Positions 15,149 to 23,099 of a DNA stretch of 34,960 nucleotides are shown here, one piece after another. The notes under the pieces are model-generated. The model searched no databases, was not told where the DNA came from, and saw only the letters and a list, made by a program, of their open reading frames with translations. The stretch's first letter is position 1. Each line of letters begins with the position of its first letter. The stretch spans positions 1 to 34,960 of the forward strand of contig WQTX01000020.1 of NCBI GenBank assembly GCA_009786075.1. Direction: 5' to 3'. The DNA is from Bacteroidota bacterium. GTDB lineage: Bacteria; Bacteroidota; Bacteroidia; Bacteroidales; UBA1715. Both the position numbers and the translations under genes were made by a program.

Positions 15149-15568
15149 TTATCTGCTCGCTTCAATTACAGCATCGGGATATTGGCGACAATAATCCAAT
15201 GTTGATTTGCAAAAACGCAACAAATCATCGTAAGTCCCCCAACCATTTGACGGATTAAAAGTTTTATACTTTTCCGGACTCGTTTCCAATTTTCCAATTC
15301 CTTTTTCAAGAGGAGCAATCATTTGATGAGCCGAAGTAATACCAATTTCCTCTGGTCGCCACAAAACTTCATACAACCCAACTGCTTCCGCCATTTTGTT
15401 GAGATTATGAGTAATCGCAAGCGATGCCAACTCCGCATCTGTACGCGCATCTTCGAGTTGTTCTATCTCGTCTTCAATCGCTCGCCTTTTTGTATAAAGA
15501 CTATCAATATCTTCTCTAATCTTTTGAATATTAACGCCATTCTTGAAAAAGTGTAAATCTAAGCCCAT
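15149..15568 (-). CDS. Conserved hypothetical protein, 139 residues
   Basis: The product starts MGLDLHFFKNG and has a coiled-coil-like segment (RRAIEDEIEQLEDARTDAELASLA). It then has LYEVLWRPEEIG, a LEKGIGKLETSPEKYKTFNPSNGWGTYDDLLRF block, and LDYCRQYPDAVIEASR. From memory, small proteins with the GLDL start and the NGWGxYDxLxxF and YPDA strings occur in Bacteroidota genomes and prophages, where they have no assigned role. It is the first gene of a two-gene minus-strand unit and is divergent from the HU-like gene, sharing a 119-bp intergenic space. A -7-like TATCTTCG appears upstream on its strand. Confidence 0.65.
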   Translation of the reverse strand: MGLDLHFFKNGVNIQKIREDIDSLYTKRRAIEDEIEQLEDARTDAELASLAITHNLNKMAEAVGLYEVLWRPEEIGITSAHQMIAPLEKGIGKLETSPEKYKTFNPSNGWGTYDDLLRFCKSTLDYCRQYPDAVIEASR

Positions 15569-15624
15569 AGTATCAATTTGAAATATATTATATGCGAAGA
15601 TACGATTTTTTTATGATTTAGCAC

Positions 15625-15632
15625 TATCTTTG
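15625..15632 (+). promoter_or_regulatory. -7 box of the HU-ATPase operon
   Basis: TATCTTTG matches TAnnTTTG exactly and lies 55 bp before the HU-like ATG. No clear -33 TTTG is found at the right distance. Confidence 0.5.
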
Positions 15633-15687
15633 CTCTCGAAAGAATAAATCGGATTGATTGGTAGTAACAAACAAAAAACAGAAAAAT

Positions 15688-15942
15688 ATGCCAAAATCAA
15701 AAAAAGAATTTATAACACTGCTTGCCAATCGAATGAATACCAACGAAGAAACCGCTAAGCAATGGATTGACGCTTACACTGATACGCTTATCGACATTTT
15801 TAAAATGGGAGAAGGCGTAAGTATCGACGGATTGGGCGGTTTTTATCTTGAAAGAAAACGCGATAGCACTGCTTTCAAATTCAATCCAAGTCAGAAAATC
15901 AGATATTATTTGGGTTGGAGTTCAACGTATAAAGAAAAATAA
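15688..15942 (+). CDS. HU/IHF-like DNA-binding protein
   Basis: The 84-residue protein has the HU helical dimer part (KKEFITLLANRMNTNEETAKQWIDAYTDTL in outline) and the conserved turn VSIDGLGGFYLERK that leads into the DNA-binding arm. The arm and end (FKFNPSQKIRYYLGW) are divergent from housekeeping HU, with an aromatic-rich tail. The start at MPKSKKEF gives a standard HU N terminus. Only three bases separate its stop from the ATPase ATG, so the two are co-translated. It may be a specialised partner that presents or bends DNA for the ATPase rather than bulk nucleoid HU. Confidence 0.78.
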   Translation: MPKSKKEFITLLANRMNTNEETAKQWIDAYTDTLIDIFKMGEGVSIDGLGGFYLERKRDSTAFKFNPSQKIRYYLGWSSTYKEK

Positions 15943-15945
15943 GCA

Positions 15946-16692
15946 ATGATTTTCCTCGAAAAATTCTACCTCCCCTTTGCCGAACGGCGTGTGTATCCAT
16001 ATCGGATTTTGTGCTCAAAAATGTTGGATTCGATTGCATTTGCACCTGTTAGCATTTTTTATGGAAATAATGGTTCAGGTAAATCAACATTGCTTAACGT
16101 AATTGCCGAAAAAATAGAAATCAAGCATAAAACATTGGGAAACAGTTCTTTTTATTTCAATGAATTTGTTGAAAAATGTGCATTTCAATTGGTGGAACGA
16201 AATGGACGAGAAGTAAAAATTCCAGCAAAAAGTCGTTTTATTCGTAGCGAAGATATTATGGAATGTGTGGTAAATTTACGCAAAACAACTGAAAGTGCGG
16301 AAAAGAAAATACTATCGGCTCGCGATGGCACAGAGAGTATGTTTGCGTGGCAGGCACACAATGAAGTTCCCGAACAGTTTTCCAACGGCGAAACCGCAAT
16401 GGCATTTTTTGAAAATATATTTGAACCCGACACGCTTTATTTGCTCGACGAACCCGAAAATTCACTGTCGCCACGTTTGCAATTGGCATTAAAAAGCATA
16501 ATCGAAAAATGTTCGTATTTACTTAATTGTCAATTTATTATTGCAACACATTCGCCATTTATTTTAGCTGTTGACAAGGCTATGATTTACAATTTAGACC
16601 ACCAACCTACCAATGTTTGCCGTTGGCAGGATTTAGAAAATGTGCGAGTTTTTTATGATTTTTTCAAAGAGAAAGAAAATTTATTGATATGA
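15946..16692 (+). CDS. Small ABC/AAA-type ATPase (RecF/SMC-like, no coiled coil)
   Basis: The 248 residues hold a complete ABC-type nucleotide site: Walker A GNNGSGKST (residues 40-48), a signature-like QFSNGETA (about 144-151), Walker B LYLLDEPEN (about 165-173) and the switch His in ATHSPF (about 201-206). There is no transmembrane or long coiled-coil region. Such AAA-type ATPases act as stand-alone NTPases or as the sensor half of two-gene systems, including defence modules. It sits between the HU-like gene (3-bp gap) and a Cys-cluster gene whose ATG overlaps its stop. The cellular role is not determined by sequence. Confidence 0.82.
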   Translation: MIFLEKFYLPFAERRVYPYRILCSKMLDSIAFAPVSIFYGNNGSGKSTLLNVIAEKIEIKHKTLGNSSFYFNEFVEKCAFQLVERNGREVKIPAKSRFIRSEDIMECVVNLRKTTESAEKKILSARDGTESMFAWQAHNEVPEQFSNGETAMAFFENIFEPDTLYLLDEPENSLSPRLQLALKSIIEKCSYLLNCQFIIATHSPFILAVDKAMIYNLDHQPTNVCRWQDLENVRVFYDFFKEKENLLI

Positions 16693-17423
16693 ATGCAGAA
16701 CAATTTACAAACTTACTGACTGAAACCACCAACGAACCACAAATAATTCGTGGCATTTATCATTGGTGCGACCGCTGGTGCGAAAAATGCGACAAAACGG
16801 AACACTGCACGGTTTACAAAACATCTAAACATTTGCCTTCGGACAATCCTGACGACTTTTTCAAATCACTTTCAATGATTTTTGAAAGCACTATGAATAT
16901 GCTGAAAGAGCAGTCCGAAAAAAGAGGAATTGATTTTGAATCACTAAAAGATTCGGATTTTGAAAGTGAATATGACCGTGAAAAATATCGTGTTCGTAAC
17001 GACGCCGGCATAGCACTTGCAAAACAGTATGGTAAAATGGTTAAACATTGGTTGGATTCACTGAAAAACAGAGAATCGGTTGGTATGGAAATTCGCCTGC
17101 AAAATCCAATGTTGGCAGATTGTTTGGAAGTAATACAGTGGTATCAATATGTGTTTGAAGTGAAATTGGCACGAGCACTAATGGCAAAAAATGAGGAGGA
17201 AGAAGGACAATTCGAGCCATACGATTCGCTTGGCAATGCCAAATTATTGTTGATTTCCATTGAACGCAATATTGGTGCTTGGGGTTATATGTATCAAATT
17301 TTCAAAGACGATGAAGACGAAATACTTGCTATTCTTGTCTGTTTGCAAAAATTGAATAAAAAAGTAGAACAAATATTTCCCGAAGCGCACGCATTTATTC
17401 GTGTTGGATTAGATGATTGTTGA
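16689..17423 (+). CDS. Hypothetical protein with N-terminal Cys cluster, paired with the ATPase
   Basis: The 244-residue product overlaps the ATPase by four bases (ATGA), so it is translationally coupled. Near its N terminus, HWCDRWCEKCDKTEHCTVY carries four Cys (C27, C31, C34, C40) plus His, a likely zinc- or Fe-S-binding cluster. The rest is helical and acidic, with DFESLKDSDFESEYD-like charged stretches and no recognised enzyme motif. From memory, proteins with a similar CDRWCExC start occur in other bacteria with no known function. The tight coupling suggests it is the effector or adaptor partner of the ATPase. Confidence 0.68.
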   Translation: MNAEQFTNLLTETTNEPQIIRGIYHWCDRWCEKCDKTEHCTVYKTSKHLPSDNPDDFFKSLSMIFESTMNMLKEQSEKRGIDFESLKDSDFESEYDREKYRVRNDAGIALAKQYGKMVKHWLDSLKNRESVGMEIRLQNPMLADCLEVIQWYQYVFEVKLARALMAKNEEEEGQFEPYDSLGNAKLLLISIERNIGAWGYMYQIFKDDEDEILAILVCLQKLNKKVEQIFPEAHAFIRVGLDDC

Positions 17424-17440
17424 GAGTATTTGTACCGTGA

Positions 17441-17477
17441 ATTTTGTCCAATATTTAACATATTTTTTGGACAAAAT
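17441..17477. promoter_or_regulatory. Inverted repeat upstream of abiE (distal operator candidate)
   Basis: ATTTTGTCCAA (17441-17451) and TTGGACAAAAT (17467-17477) are perfect 11-bp inverted arms around a 15-nt centre. No T-run follows, so it is not an intrinsic terminator. It shares the TTTTGT arm start with the proximal inverted repeat at 17547-17581. Confidence 0.55.
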
Positions 17478-17530
17478 AAATTCTTATGAAAAATAATTCT
17501 TCAATGTATTTTTATTCTCAATAATTACAT

Positions 17531-17581
17531 TATTTTTGCAGTAGAATTTTGTAACATATTTACGGTATATATGTTACAAAA
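17531..17581 (+). promoter_or_regulatory. abiE promoter and proximal operator candidate
   Basis: TATTTTTG (17531-17538) fits the -7 box. Just downstream, TTTTGTAACATAT (17547-17559) and ATATGTTACAAAA (17569-17581) form a perfect 13-bp inverted repeat over the expected transcription start. AbiEi antitoxins are known to repress their own operon by binding inverted repeats. Confidence 0.65.
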
Positions 17582-17598
17582 ACAAACCAAAATTTACA

Positions 17599-18207
17599 AT
17601 GCAAAGCGTTGAAAAACAAATAGAAAGCAAGATAAAACAAAGTAAGCGTGGAAAAATATTTTTCCAAGATGATTTTGCTACTTTTGGCACACCGGGCGCA
17701 GCCCGTTTGGCTTTGTCGCGTATTGAAAAAAAGGGGCTTTTAGTAAGGGTGGCGCACGGCATTTATTCCTATCCGAGAGTAAACAAAGTAAAATGGATTG
17801 ACAAAAAATATATTTTGCCGTCTATTGACGAAATCGCCCACGCCATAGCAAAACGCGATAAAATCCGTATTGTTCCCACAGCCTCACACGCGCTCAACGC
17901 CTTGGGACTTTCAACCCAAGTACCTGCCAATGCGGTTTATATAACAGACGGTGCACCTCGCCGAATTAAAGTAGGCAAGGGCAAAGGTATTTTGTTCAGA
18001 CATACCGACAACACACGAAATTTGACTTACAAATCCAAATTACTAATGCTGATTGTATCGGCATTGCGAGAAATCGGTGAGGGGAAAGTTACGACAGAAC
18101 AGTTAGAAATTATTAAATCGCATTTTTCGCACATTACACAAAAAGAATTTGAAACAGATATACAATTGATTCCGCTTTGGATTCGCAAATTACTATTATC
18201 GCTATGA
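17599..18207 (+). CDS. AbiEi-like antitoxin (DUF6088 family)
   Basis: The 202-residue protein has an N-terminal winged-helix region (about 15-60: GAARLALSRIEKKGLLVRVAHGIYSYP). An AbiEi-like C-terminal region follows with VPTASHALNALGLSTQVPANAVYITDG and RRIKVGKGKGILFRHT. Members of this family serve as antitoxin and autorepressor of type IV AbiE systems. The neighbour is an AbiEii-type nucleotidyltransferase whose ATG overlaps this stop (ATGA). Two inverted repeats upstream fit autoregulation. The start at MQSVEKQ is the first ATG after the operator. Confidence 0.85.
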   Translation: MQSVEKQIESKIKQSKRGKIFFQDDFATFGTPGAARLALSRIEKKGLLVRVAHGIYSYPRVNKVKWIDKKYILPSIDEIAHAIAKRDKIRIVPTASHALNALGLSTQVPANAVYITDGAPRRIKVGKGKGILFRHTDNTRNLTYKSKLLMLIVSALREIGEGKVTTEQLEIIKSHFSHITQKEFETDIQLIPLWIRKLLLSL

Positions 18208-19205
18208 ATTTGACATATTTAGAAGAAAATCAACAACTTGACATTTACGCACTTGCACACGAGCAAACAGGCGTTTCGCAGGTGGTTTTAGAAAAAGATT
18301 GGTGGGTAACCGCCGTTTTGCGTGCATTATTCACTTTGCCTTATGCCAAAAACCTATCATTCAAAGGCGGAACTTCGCTAAGTAAATGCTACAATTTAAT
18401 AGAGCGTTTTTCGGAAGACATAGATATTGCCGTAAATCGGGAGTTTTTGGGATTTAGTGGTATGCTTTCTAAAACACAAATTAAAGATAAATTGCGTCGT
18501 GCCGCTTGTTCGTTTGTCCGAGAAACATTGCAGGTTGATTTGCAAAAACAGCTGGAAGTGGACGGCTTAAACCCTGCCGATTTTTCTGTAAAAGTGAATA
18601 TCACGCCAATCACAACCACCGACCCCGAAATAATGGAAGTGCATTACAAAACGCTTTTTGCAGACCAATATATTCAACCTGTTGTGAAACTCGAAATTAG
18701 TGGGCGGTCAATGAATGAACCTGTTCAGAAAGTTGTTTTGCAATCAAATTTAGACGAAGTATTTCCAAATACACCGTTTGCAGAAAAACCGTTTGAGATA
18801 AACGCCGTTATGCCCGAACGCACCTTTTGGGAGAAAATTTGCCTTTTACACGAGGAATTCGCCAAACCGCAAGAATTGATACGGACAGAACGAATGAGCC
18901 GTCATTTATACGATTTAGAAAAAATGATGGACACGCCCATTGCCGAAAACGCATTGAAAGATAAAGGCTTGTATAATTCTATTGTGGAGCACCGCCGTAT
19001 TTTTGTCGGTTTAAAAGGATTTGATTACGATACGCTCGCCACAAAAACAATAAAAATTGTTCCACCCGATTTTATTATTTCGCAATGGCAACAGGATTAT
19101 GAAATAATGCAACGCACAATGATTTATGGTAATTCTCTGCCATTCAGCGAGTTAATTGGTAAAATAAAACAACTGAACGAAAAAATAAATCGAATTGATT
19201 GGTAA
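18204..19205 (+). CDS. AbiEii-type nucleotidyltransferase toxin
   Basis: The 333-residue product shows the AbiEii/DNA-polymerase-beta-like nucleotidyltransferase motifs: SFKGGTSLSKCY (K54-GGTSLS), SEDIDIAV (residues 70-77, catalytic acids), and RTFWEKICLLHEEF further on. AbiEii toxins use NTPs to modify RNA targets and halt growth, typically on phage infection. The ATG overlaps the antitoxin stop, so the start is fixed by coupling; an upstream in-frame start would lie deep in the antitoxin gene. All motifs appear intact, so the system is probably functional. A weak terminator follows. Confidence 0.88.
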   Translation: MNLTYLEENQQLDIYALAHEQTGVSQVVLEKDWWVTAVLRALFTLPYAKNLSFKGGTSLSKCYNLIERFSEDIDIAVNREFLGFSGMLSKTQIKDKLRRAACSFVRETLQVDLQKQLEVDGLNPADFSVKVNITPITTTDPEIMEVHYKTLFADQYIQPVVKLEISGRSMNEPVQKVVLQSNLDEVFPNTPFAEKPFEINAVMPERTFWEKICLLHEEFAKPQELIRTERMSRHLYDLEKMMDTPIAENALKDKGLYNSIVEHRRIFVGLKGFDYDTLATKTIKIVPPDFIISQWQQDYEIMQRTMIYGNSLPFSELIGKIKQLNEKINRIDW

Positions 19206-19330
19206 ATGAGTTCATTGTGAATCTATTTATTTGCAACATATTTGCGACATGTAATTGTAAATAATTGATTATTAGATACCATTATTTTTGAGGAAGTGAA
19301 ATAATTCAATTCTAAATAATAATCACGAAA

Positions 19331-19363
19331 AAAGTGGTAAGTCTACGATTTGCCGCTTTTTTT
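19331..19363 (+). terminator. Terminator of the abiE operon
   Basis: AAAGTGGTAAG (19331-19341) pairs with TTTGCCGCTTT (19349-19359) with three G-T wobbles, ending in seven T residues. Confidence 0.7.
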
Positions 19364-19373
19364 GTATAAAAAA

Positions 19374-19407
19374 TCTCCCAAAAGTTTTTTATTTAACTTT
19401 TGGGAGA
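19374..19407 (-). terminator. Terminator of the minus-strand secreted-protein gene
   Basis: TCTCCCAAAAGTT (19374-19386) and AACTTTTGGGAGA (19395-19407) form a perfect 13-bp stem. Read on the minus strand it is followed by TTTTTT. Confidence 0.85.
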
Positions 19408-19431
19408 CAATTTTCTATCAAGATGCCTAAT

Positions 19432-20136
19432 TTATTTAGCGCAATTTTCCGTATAAATAATAATGTGCTTTGGCAAATCTGTCCATTGAGCGTTAGAAGC
19501 TACTTTTTTGAGGTCATCACAACCTTTCCAAAATAAAGAAAATTCTTTTTTGTAATCATTTTTTGTCAATAAATAAGCTATCGGTTCGCCTTCTTTTTTC
19601 ACATAGTATGATTTTGCATTTCCGCCGGCAACATTAACTCCGGCAACTCCAAGCGATGCTGTTTCTTTTGCTTTTGGGTCATTGTACACTTTCACACTTT
19701 TACTGAAATCGGGATTTAACAACTGCATCATCATGGTGTATGTTTTTTTCTTTATTTTCACATCGGTGTTTTCAAAATAAACATATCCCTGATTAAGGAA
19801 ATCACTGTTTAATTTTTCATTGTTCCATTTTTGTGCATCTTTCAAAAAACTTTGAGCTTTAGCAAGTTTATCCAGACCCGAAGGAGGCAGGTACATGTAT
19901 TTGATATCTTTAGCTGCAAAAGTACGTTTTTTTGCTCCATCGTCTACAGTAACCGATGCAATTTGCATTTTTTTCATGCCAATTTTTGCAGTTCCTTTTA
20001 TTTCCGTACCATCTTTCAAGGTAATATAAGCCGGTTTTTTAGTAGAAAAGGAAACGGAAGGCGTTAATAATTGCTGCGCATGTAACTGCGAAAAACAAAA
20101 AAGAACAAACAAAAGGGAAATGGTTTTTTTAATCAT
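19432..20136 (-). CDS. Secreted protein of unknown function
   Basis: I do not recognise a family name. The 234 residues begin with a clear signal peptide (MIKKTISLLFVLFCFSQLHAQ). A small beta-rich part follows (AYITLKDGTEIKGTAKIG, then KDIKYMYLPPSGLDK), then a charged middle and TYTMMMQLLNPDFSKSVKVY. The C-terminal segment reads GEPIAYLLTKNDYKKEF and FWKGCDDLKK. The LKDGTEIKGT motif recalls small envelope proteins of Bacteroidota. No lipobox or sorting tail is present, so it is probably periplasmic. It is a single gene with its own promoter and terminator. Confidence 0.7.
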   Translation of the reverse strand: MIKKTISLLFVLFCFSQLHAQQLLTPSVSFSTKKPAYITLKDGTEIKGTAKIGMKKMQIASVTVDDGAKKRTFAAKDIKYMYLPPSGLDKLAKAQSFLKDAQKWNNEKLNSDFLNQGYVYFENTDVKIKKKTYTMMMQLLNPDFSKSVKVYNDPKAKETASLGVAGVNVAGGNAKSYYVKKEGEPIAYLLTKNDYKKEFSLFWKGCDDLKKVASNAQWTDLPKHIIIYTENCAK

Positions 20137-20235
20137 AATTGTAAATATTAATTTTTACCTACTCTGTCGATTTTCGGTATTCTCGCCCTACTCTATGTGT
20201 GGGATTTTCGGGAAACTCCTATTTTATTGAGAAAT

Positions 20236-20266
20236 CAAAGGTATGTATTAAATTCGGAAATACAAA
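20236..20266 (-). promoter_or_regulatory. Promoter of the secreted-protein gene
   Basis: On the minus strand TTTG (20263-20266) and TACCTTTG (20236-20243) are 19 bp apart. It gives a leader of roughly 90 nt in which the 8-mer AGAGTAGG occurs twice (about 20157-20164 and 20189-20196). Confidence 0.75.
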
Positions 20267-20295
20267 TGTTTTGATAAAAAAATACAGTATTTGAT

Positions 20296-22035
20296 TTAAT
20301 TTTTTCCTTTCTTTTTTGCGCCAAAATTCCGAACATTATACTCCGCAATTAAAGCATGCGCCAAATAACTTGCCGGAGCTTGCCAATTGATGGCAATTTC
20401 GTTGGTTGTATAGCTGCACGTACCGTCAAAATAGGCTTTTGCAGGATATTTTGAATAATACGGGCAATCTTTCTCTTTAATACTCTCGCCATTTGGTCCG
20501 CCGGCTACAAAACCGGGGATTGAACCTTTTATACCATCGGCTTCGGAAGGACGATGATGTAAATTTTTGCTGAATTTACTGCCATAACCGGCAACAAATG
20601 AATATCCGGTGGCATTTCTGCCAAGCAAATAATCGAAACACGCGAGTGCAGCATTGTAATAATCAGCGTTTTGCGTTATACGATAGCCATAAAGCAACCA
20701 AATTCCTTTATTTACCATAACGCCACTGCTTCCCCATGGAAAATCGGTTATCGGGGTACGATAAGGATTTTGCTGTTGCAACGAAAGTAAGGTATTGGCA
20801 GTGAGCATGAGCTTTTCAACAACAAGCGCAGTATCTACTTGATTTGCAACGCGTAAACGATTATTATACAAAGAATACAACGCAAGAGCCTCAACACTTT
20901 GCCACCATGGAACAGAAAAATCTCTATTGAGTTGAATGTGAGCTGAATATGCCGTGTCGAGCGTTGCAATATACAGTTCACTTGCTGCCCACAGACGTTC
21001 GTCGTCAAAATTGCCATCGCCGTACCAGCCTGTTCTAATTTGCGGAAATCCGGCTTCGGCTTGGGGATCGCGATATTCCACCTGCGGATTTTTTTCAGCC
21101 CACGTCCATGCTTTTTGCGCTGCCGCTAAACATTTTTGTGCATATTCCGGATTTTTTGATTGAAAAATACGAGATGCCAATGCCGTAACAGCAGCAAAAT
21201 TGAGCGTAGCCGATGTGCCTTTTGCCGCCACGTAACGCGGTGTGTTGCTCGCTTCGTGAGGCATGAGCATACCGCAAAATTGAGCTTCGGTAGTTTTGTG
21301 ATACACGCCGCCATCATCGGGGTCTTGCATGGTAAGCATCCAGTCGAGGTTCCACAAAATTTCGTCAAGCAAATCAGCTTGATTGTTGGTGCTTTCGGGA
21401 ATATTCCACGTAAGAGTGTCGAAGTAAGAACTGTAATTTTCGTAGGCGAGCAGCAACGTACCGGTACTTATACCCGAATTGACAATGTATTTATTGTAAT
21501 CGCCGGCATCGTACCAGCCTTTGGGAGTGGAAATTACGTCGCCTGCTTTACGCACCGGTCCTGCTGCCGATGGCAAAATAATAACCGCTGTGTCGGGGTG
21601 TCCGGCTTGGCGCGCATATATTCCGGCATATTCCGGCAGTATGTCAATACCCGAACGGTTAAGATAAAATGCTTTTACAATGGCGTTATTCACATCGTGA
21701 AAAACCTGATTATCTATACAAAAAGGATATGATTTACCAACACCTTTCACACGCAACGTGTACGTTCCTTCGGTTGTAAAATCACTAAAATCAGCAATTT
21801 GCACCGTTTCTCCCGACAGCTCCCAATACTGCGCCTGCGAAAGATTGCCGCTATACACAACATTATTGTGCGAATAAATTTCAAACTGCGATTGATTTTT
21901 GGCACCCTCAACAATTGCAATTTTTTGAGCATGGGGCAAATACCCAACTTGATTGAGCCGTATTGATTGCGCATTAATTCCCGTTGCAAAAGCAAGAAGT
22001 ATAAAAAATAGTAATTGATGTTTTGTGTATTTCAT
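20296..22035 (-). CDS. Glycoside hydrolase family 9 (cellulase-type) with N-terminal Ig-like domain
   Basis: It is predicted to cleave beta-1,4-glucan (endoglucanase or exo-acting) outside the cytoplasm. The 579 residues comprise a signal peptide (cut near GINAQ), a CelD_N-like Ig domain (about 24-108, starting IRLNQVGYLP), and the (alpha/alpha)6 GH9 barrel. The catalytic base region is GWYDAGDYNKY (Asp in DAGD, 176-179). HHRPSEAD (493-500) and the acid Glu of TTNEIAINW (E546) are in place, so it should be active. There is no carbohydrate-binding module and no T9SS tail; it ends in a basic AKKKGKN, suggesting a periplasmic enzyme. It is a single gene with its own promoter; the next gene on this strand starts 159 bp further. 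Confidence 0.92.
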   Translation of the reverse strand: MKYTKHQLLFFILLAFATGINAQSIRLNQVGYLPHAQKIAIVEGAKNQSQFEIYSHNNVVYSGNLSQAQYWELSGETVQIADFSDFTTEGTYTLRVKGVGKSYPFCIDNQVFHDVNNAIVKAFYLNRSGIDILPEYAGIYARQAGHPDTAVIILPSAAGPVRKAGDVISTPKGWYDAGDYNKYIVNSGISTGTLLLAYENYSSYFDTLTWNIPESTNNQADLLDEILWNLDWMLTMQDPDDGGVYHKTTEAQFCGMLMPHEASNTPRYVAAKGTSATLNFAAVTALASRIFQSKNPEYAQKCLAAAQKAWTWAEKNPQVEYRDPQAEAGFPQIRTGWYGDGNFDDERLWAASELYIATLDTAYSAHIQLNRDFSVPWWQSVEALALYSLYNNRLRVANQVDTALVVEKLMLTANTLLSLQQQNPYRTPITDFPWGSSGVMVNKGIWLLYGYRITQNADYYNAALACFDYLLGRNATGYSFVAGYGSKFSKNLHHRPSEADGIKGSIPGFVAGGPNGESIKEKDCPYYSKYPAKAYFDGTCSYTTNEIAINWQAPASYLAHALIAEYNVRNFGAKKKGKN

Positions 22036-22055
22036 GATATTGTATAATTTTTGCG

Positions 22056-22085
22056 CAAAGGTATGACTTTTTTTACATTCCCCAA
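22056..22085 (-). promoter_or_regulatory. GH9 gene promoter
   Basis: On the minus strand TTG (22083-22085) and TACCTTTG (22056-22063) are 19 bp apart, ending within two bases of the Stealth gene stop. The cellulase can thus be transcribed apart from the upstream genes. Confidence 0.65.
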
Positions 22086-22086
22086 T

Positions 22087-23088
22087 CTATCTCTCAAACG
22101 AAGATTTTTCGGGAACAAGTTTTTCAAAAGCCGCATTTATTGTGGCTTTTGTTTTTTCAAAATCTACTATATCGTTGCTGTCGTTTATGCAAAACAAGGC
22201 ATACTTTTGCCGTGCAATGTAATTGGCAATTTCTTCGGCGTTAGCATCTGTAATCACATCTGTACGCGTATCTTTAATGCTATGAGGCACAAAATTGCCA
22301 CTCAAAAGTTGTTCATAACGCATTACCCATTGTGTAATATCGGTAAGATTACGAAATTTGTTTTCCCTTGTACTGTTCAAAACTTCAAATTCTTCTTCCC
22401 AAAGTTTCTCATAAACAGATTTCAAAAATGGAAGAGCAATGTGCGGATTTTTTAAAATTAAATTATTGGCGAAAGGTAATAAAAATAAATTTTTCAAATT
22501 CGCGGATATTCCATATTTTACATTAAACCATTTGAATGGATTTTTTGAAATCGCTGAAATAAAGTTATATCTTTTGTGCATTAAATTAGCATTATTCAGC
22601 GTATAATGTCCAAATGGCAAAGTTGGCGAAATGGGTGTAAGTTGTGCGAAATCAACAGGTTTTCCTTTTTTAAAAAACCGCGTCCTGTCAATGTTTCTAC
22701 CCAAAAACATATCATCATCAAACAATACAAAATGTTCGGCAAGTCCATTAATCAGATGTGAATTTAGCAGTAGAGACAAGGCACTGAAAAGAGGTAAATA
22801 TTCCTTAGGAATAAAGTCGGTATGTTTCACAATATTGAGTTTTTCAGCATCTTTGTTAAGCCATTCGGGCAGATGTCCCCATGTAACCAAATGAATTTTT
22901 CGCACCCACGGAGCAAATCTTTCAACACAACGAAACCAATATTGCAAATTGTTCCAATCGCGAAAACGTGAAATTGACACATCTATACCCTTTTCGTCTT
23001 TGTAATATTTTTTGTACTCAGCTTGCCACTCAGGGTCATTGCCATCAATCCAAGCCACAACAAAATCTATGGGATAATTTTCTTTCAT
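22087..23088 (-). CDS. Stealth-family sugar/polyol-phosphate transferase
   Basis: Stealth proteins transfer hexose-1-phosphate or similar groups to build phosphodiester-linked surface polysaccharides. The 333-residue protein has CR1 at the N terminus (YPIDFVVAWIDGNDPEW). A CR2 region follows: FRDWNNLQYWFRCVERFAPWVRKI, HLVTWGHLPEWL, HTDFIPKEYLPLFSALSL and LAEHFVLFDDDMFLGR in order. Later CR3/CR4-like stretches are HYTLNNANLMHKRYNF and a C-terminal NDSNDI. It has no membrane segment. It lies 11 bp downstream of the reductase-cytidylyltransferase fusion on the same strand, so the fusion enzyme may supply its CDP-activated donor. Confidence 0.88.
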   Translation of the reverse strand: MKENYPIDFVVAWIDGNDPEWQAEYKKYYKDEKGIDVSISRFRDWNNLQYWFRCVERFAPWVRKIHLVTWGHLPEWLNKDAEKLNIVKHTDFIPKEYLPLFSALSLLLNSHLINGLAEHFVLFDDDMFLGRNIDRTRFFKKGKPVDFAQLTPISPTLPFGHYTLNNANLMHKRYNFISAISKNPFKWFNVKYGISANLKNLFLLPFANNLILKNPHIALPFLKSVYEKLWEEEFEVLNSTRENKFRNLTDITQWVMRYEQLLSGNFVPHSIKDTRTDVITDANAEEIANYIARQKYALFCINDSNDIVDFEKTKATINAAFEKLVPEKSSFER

Positions 23089-23099
23089 AATTCGCTATT

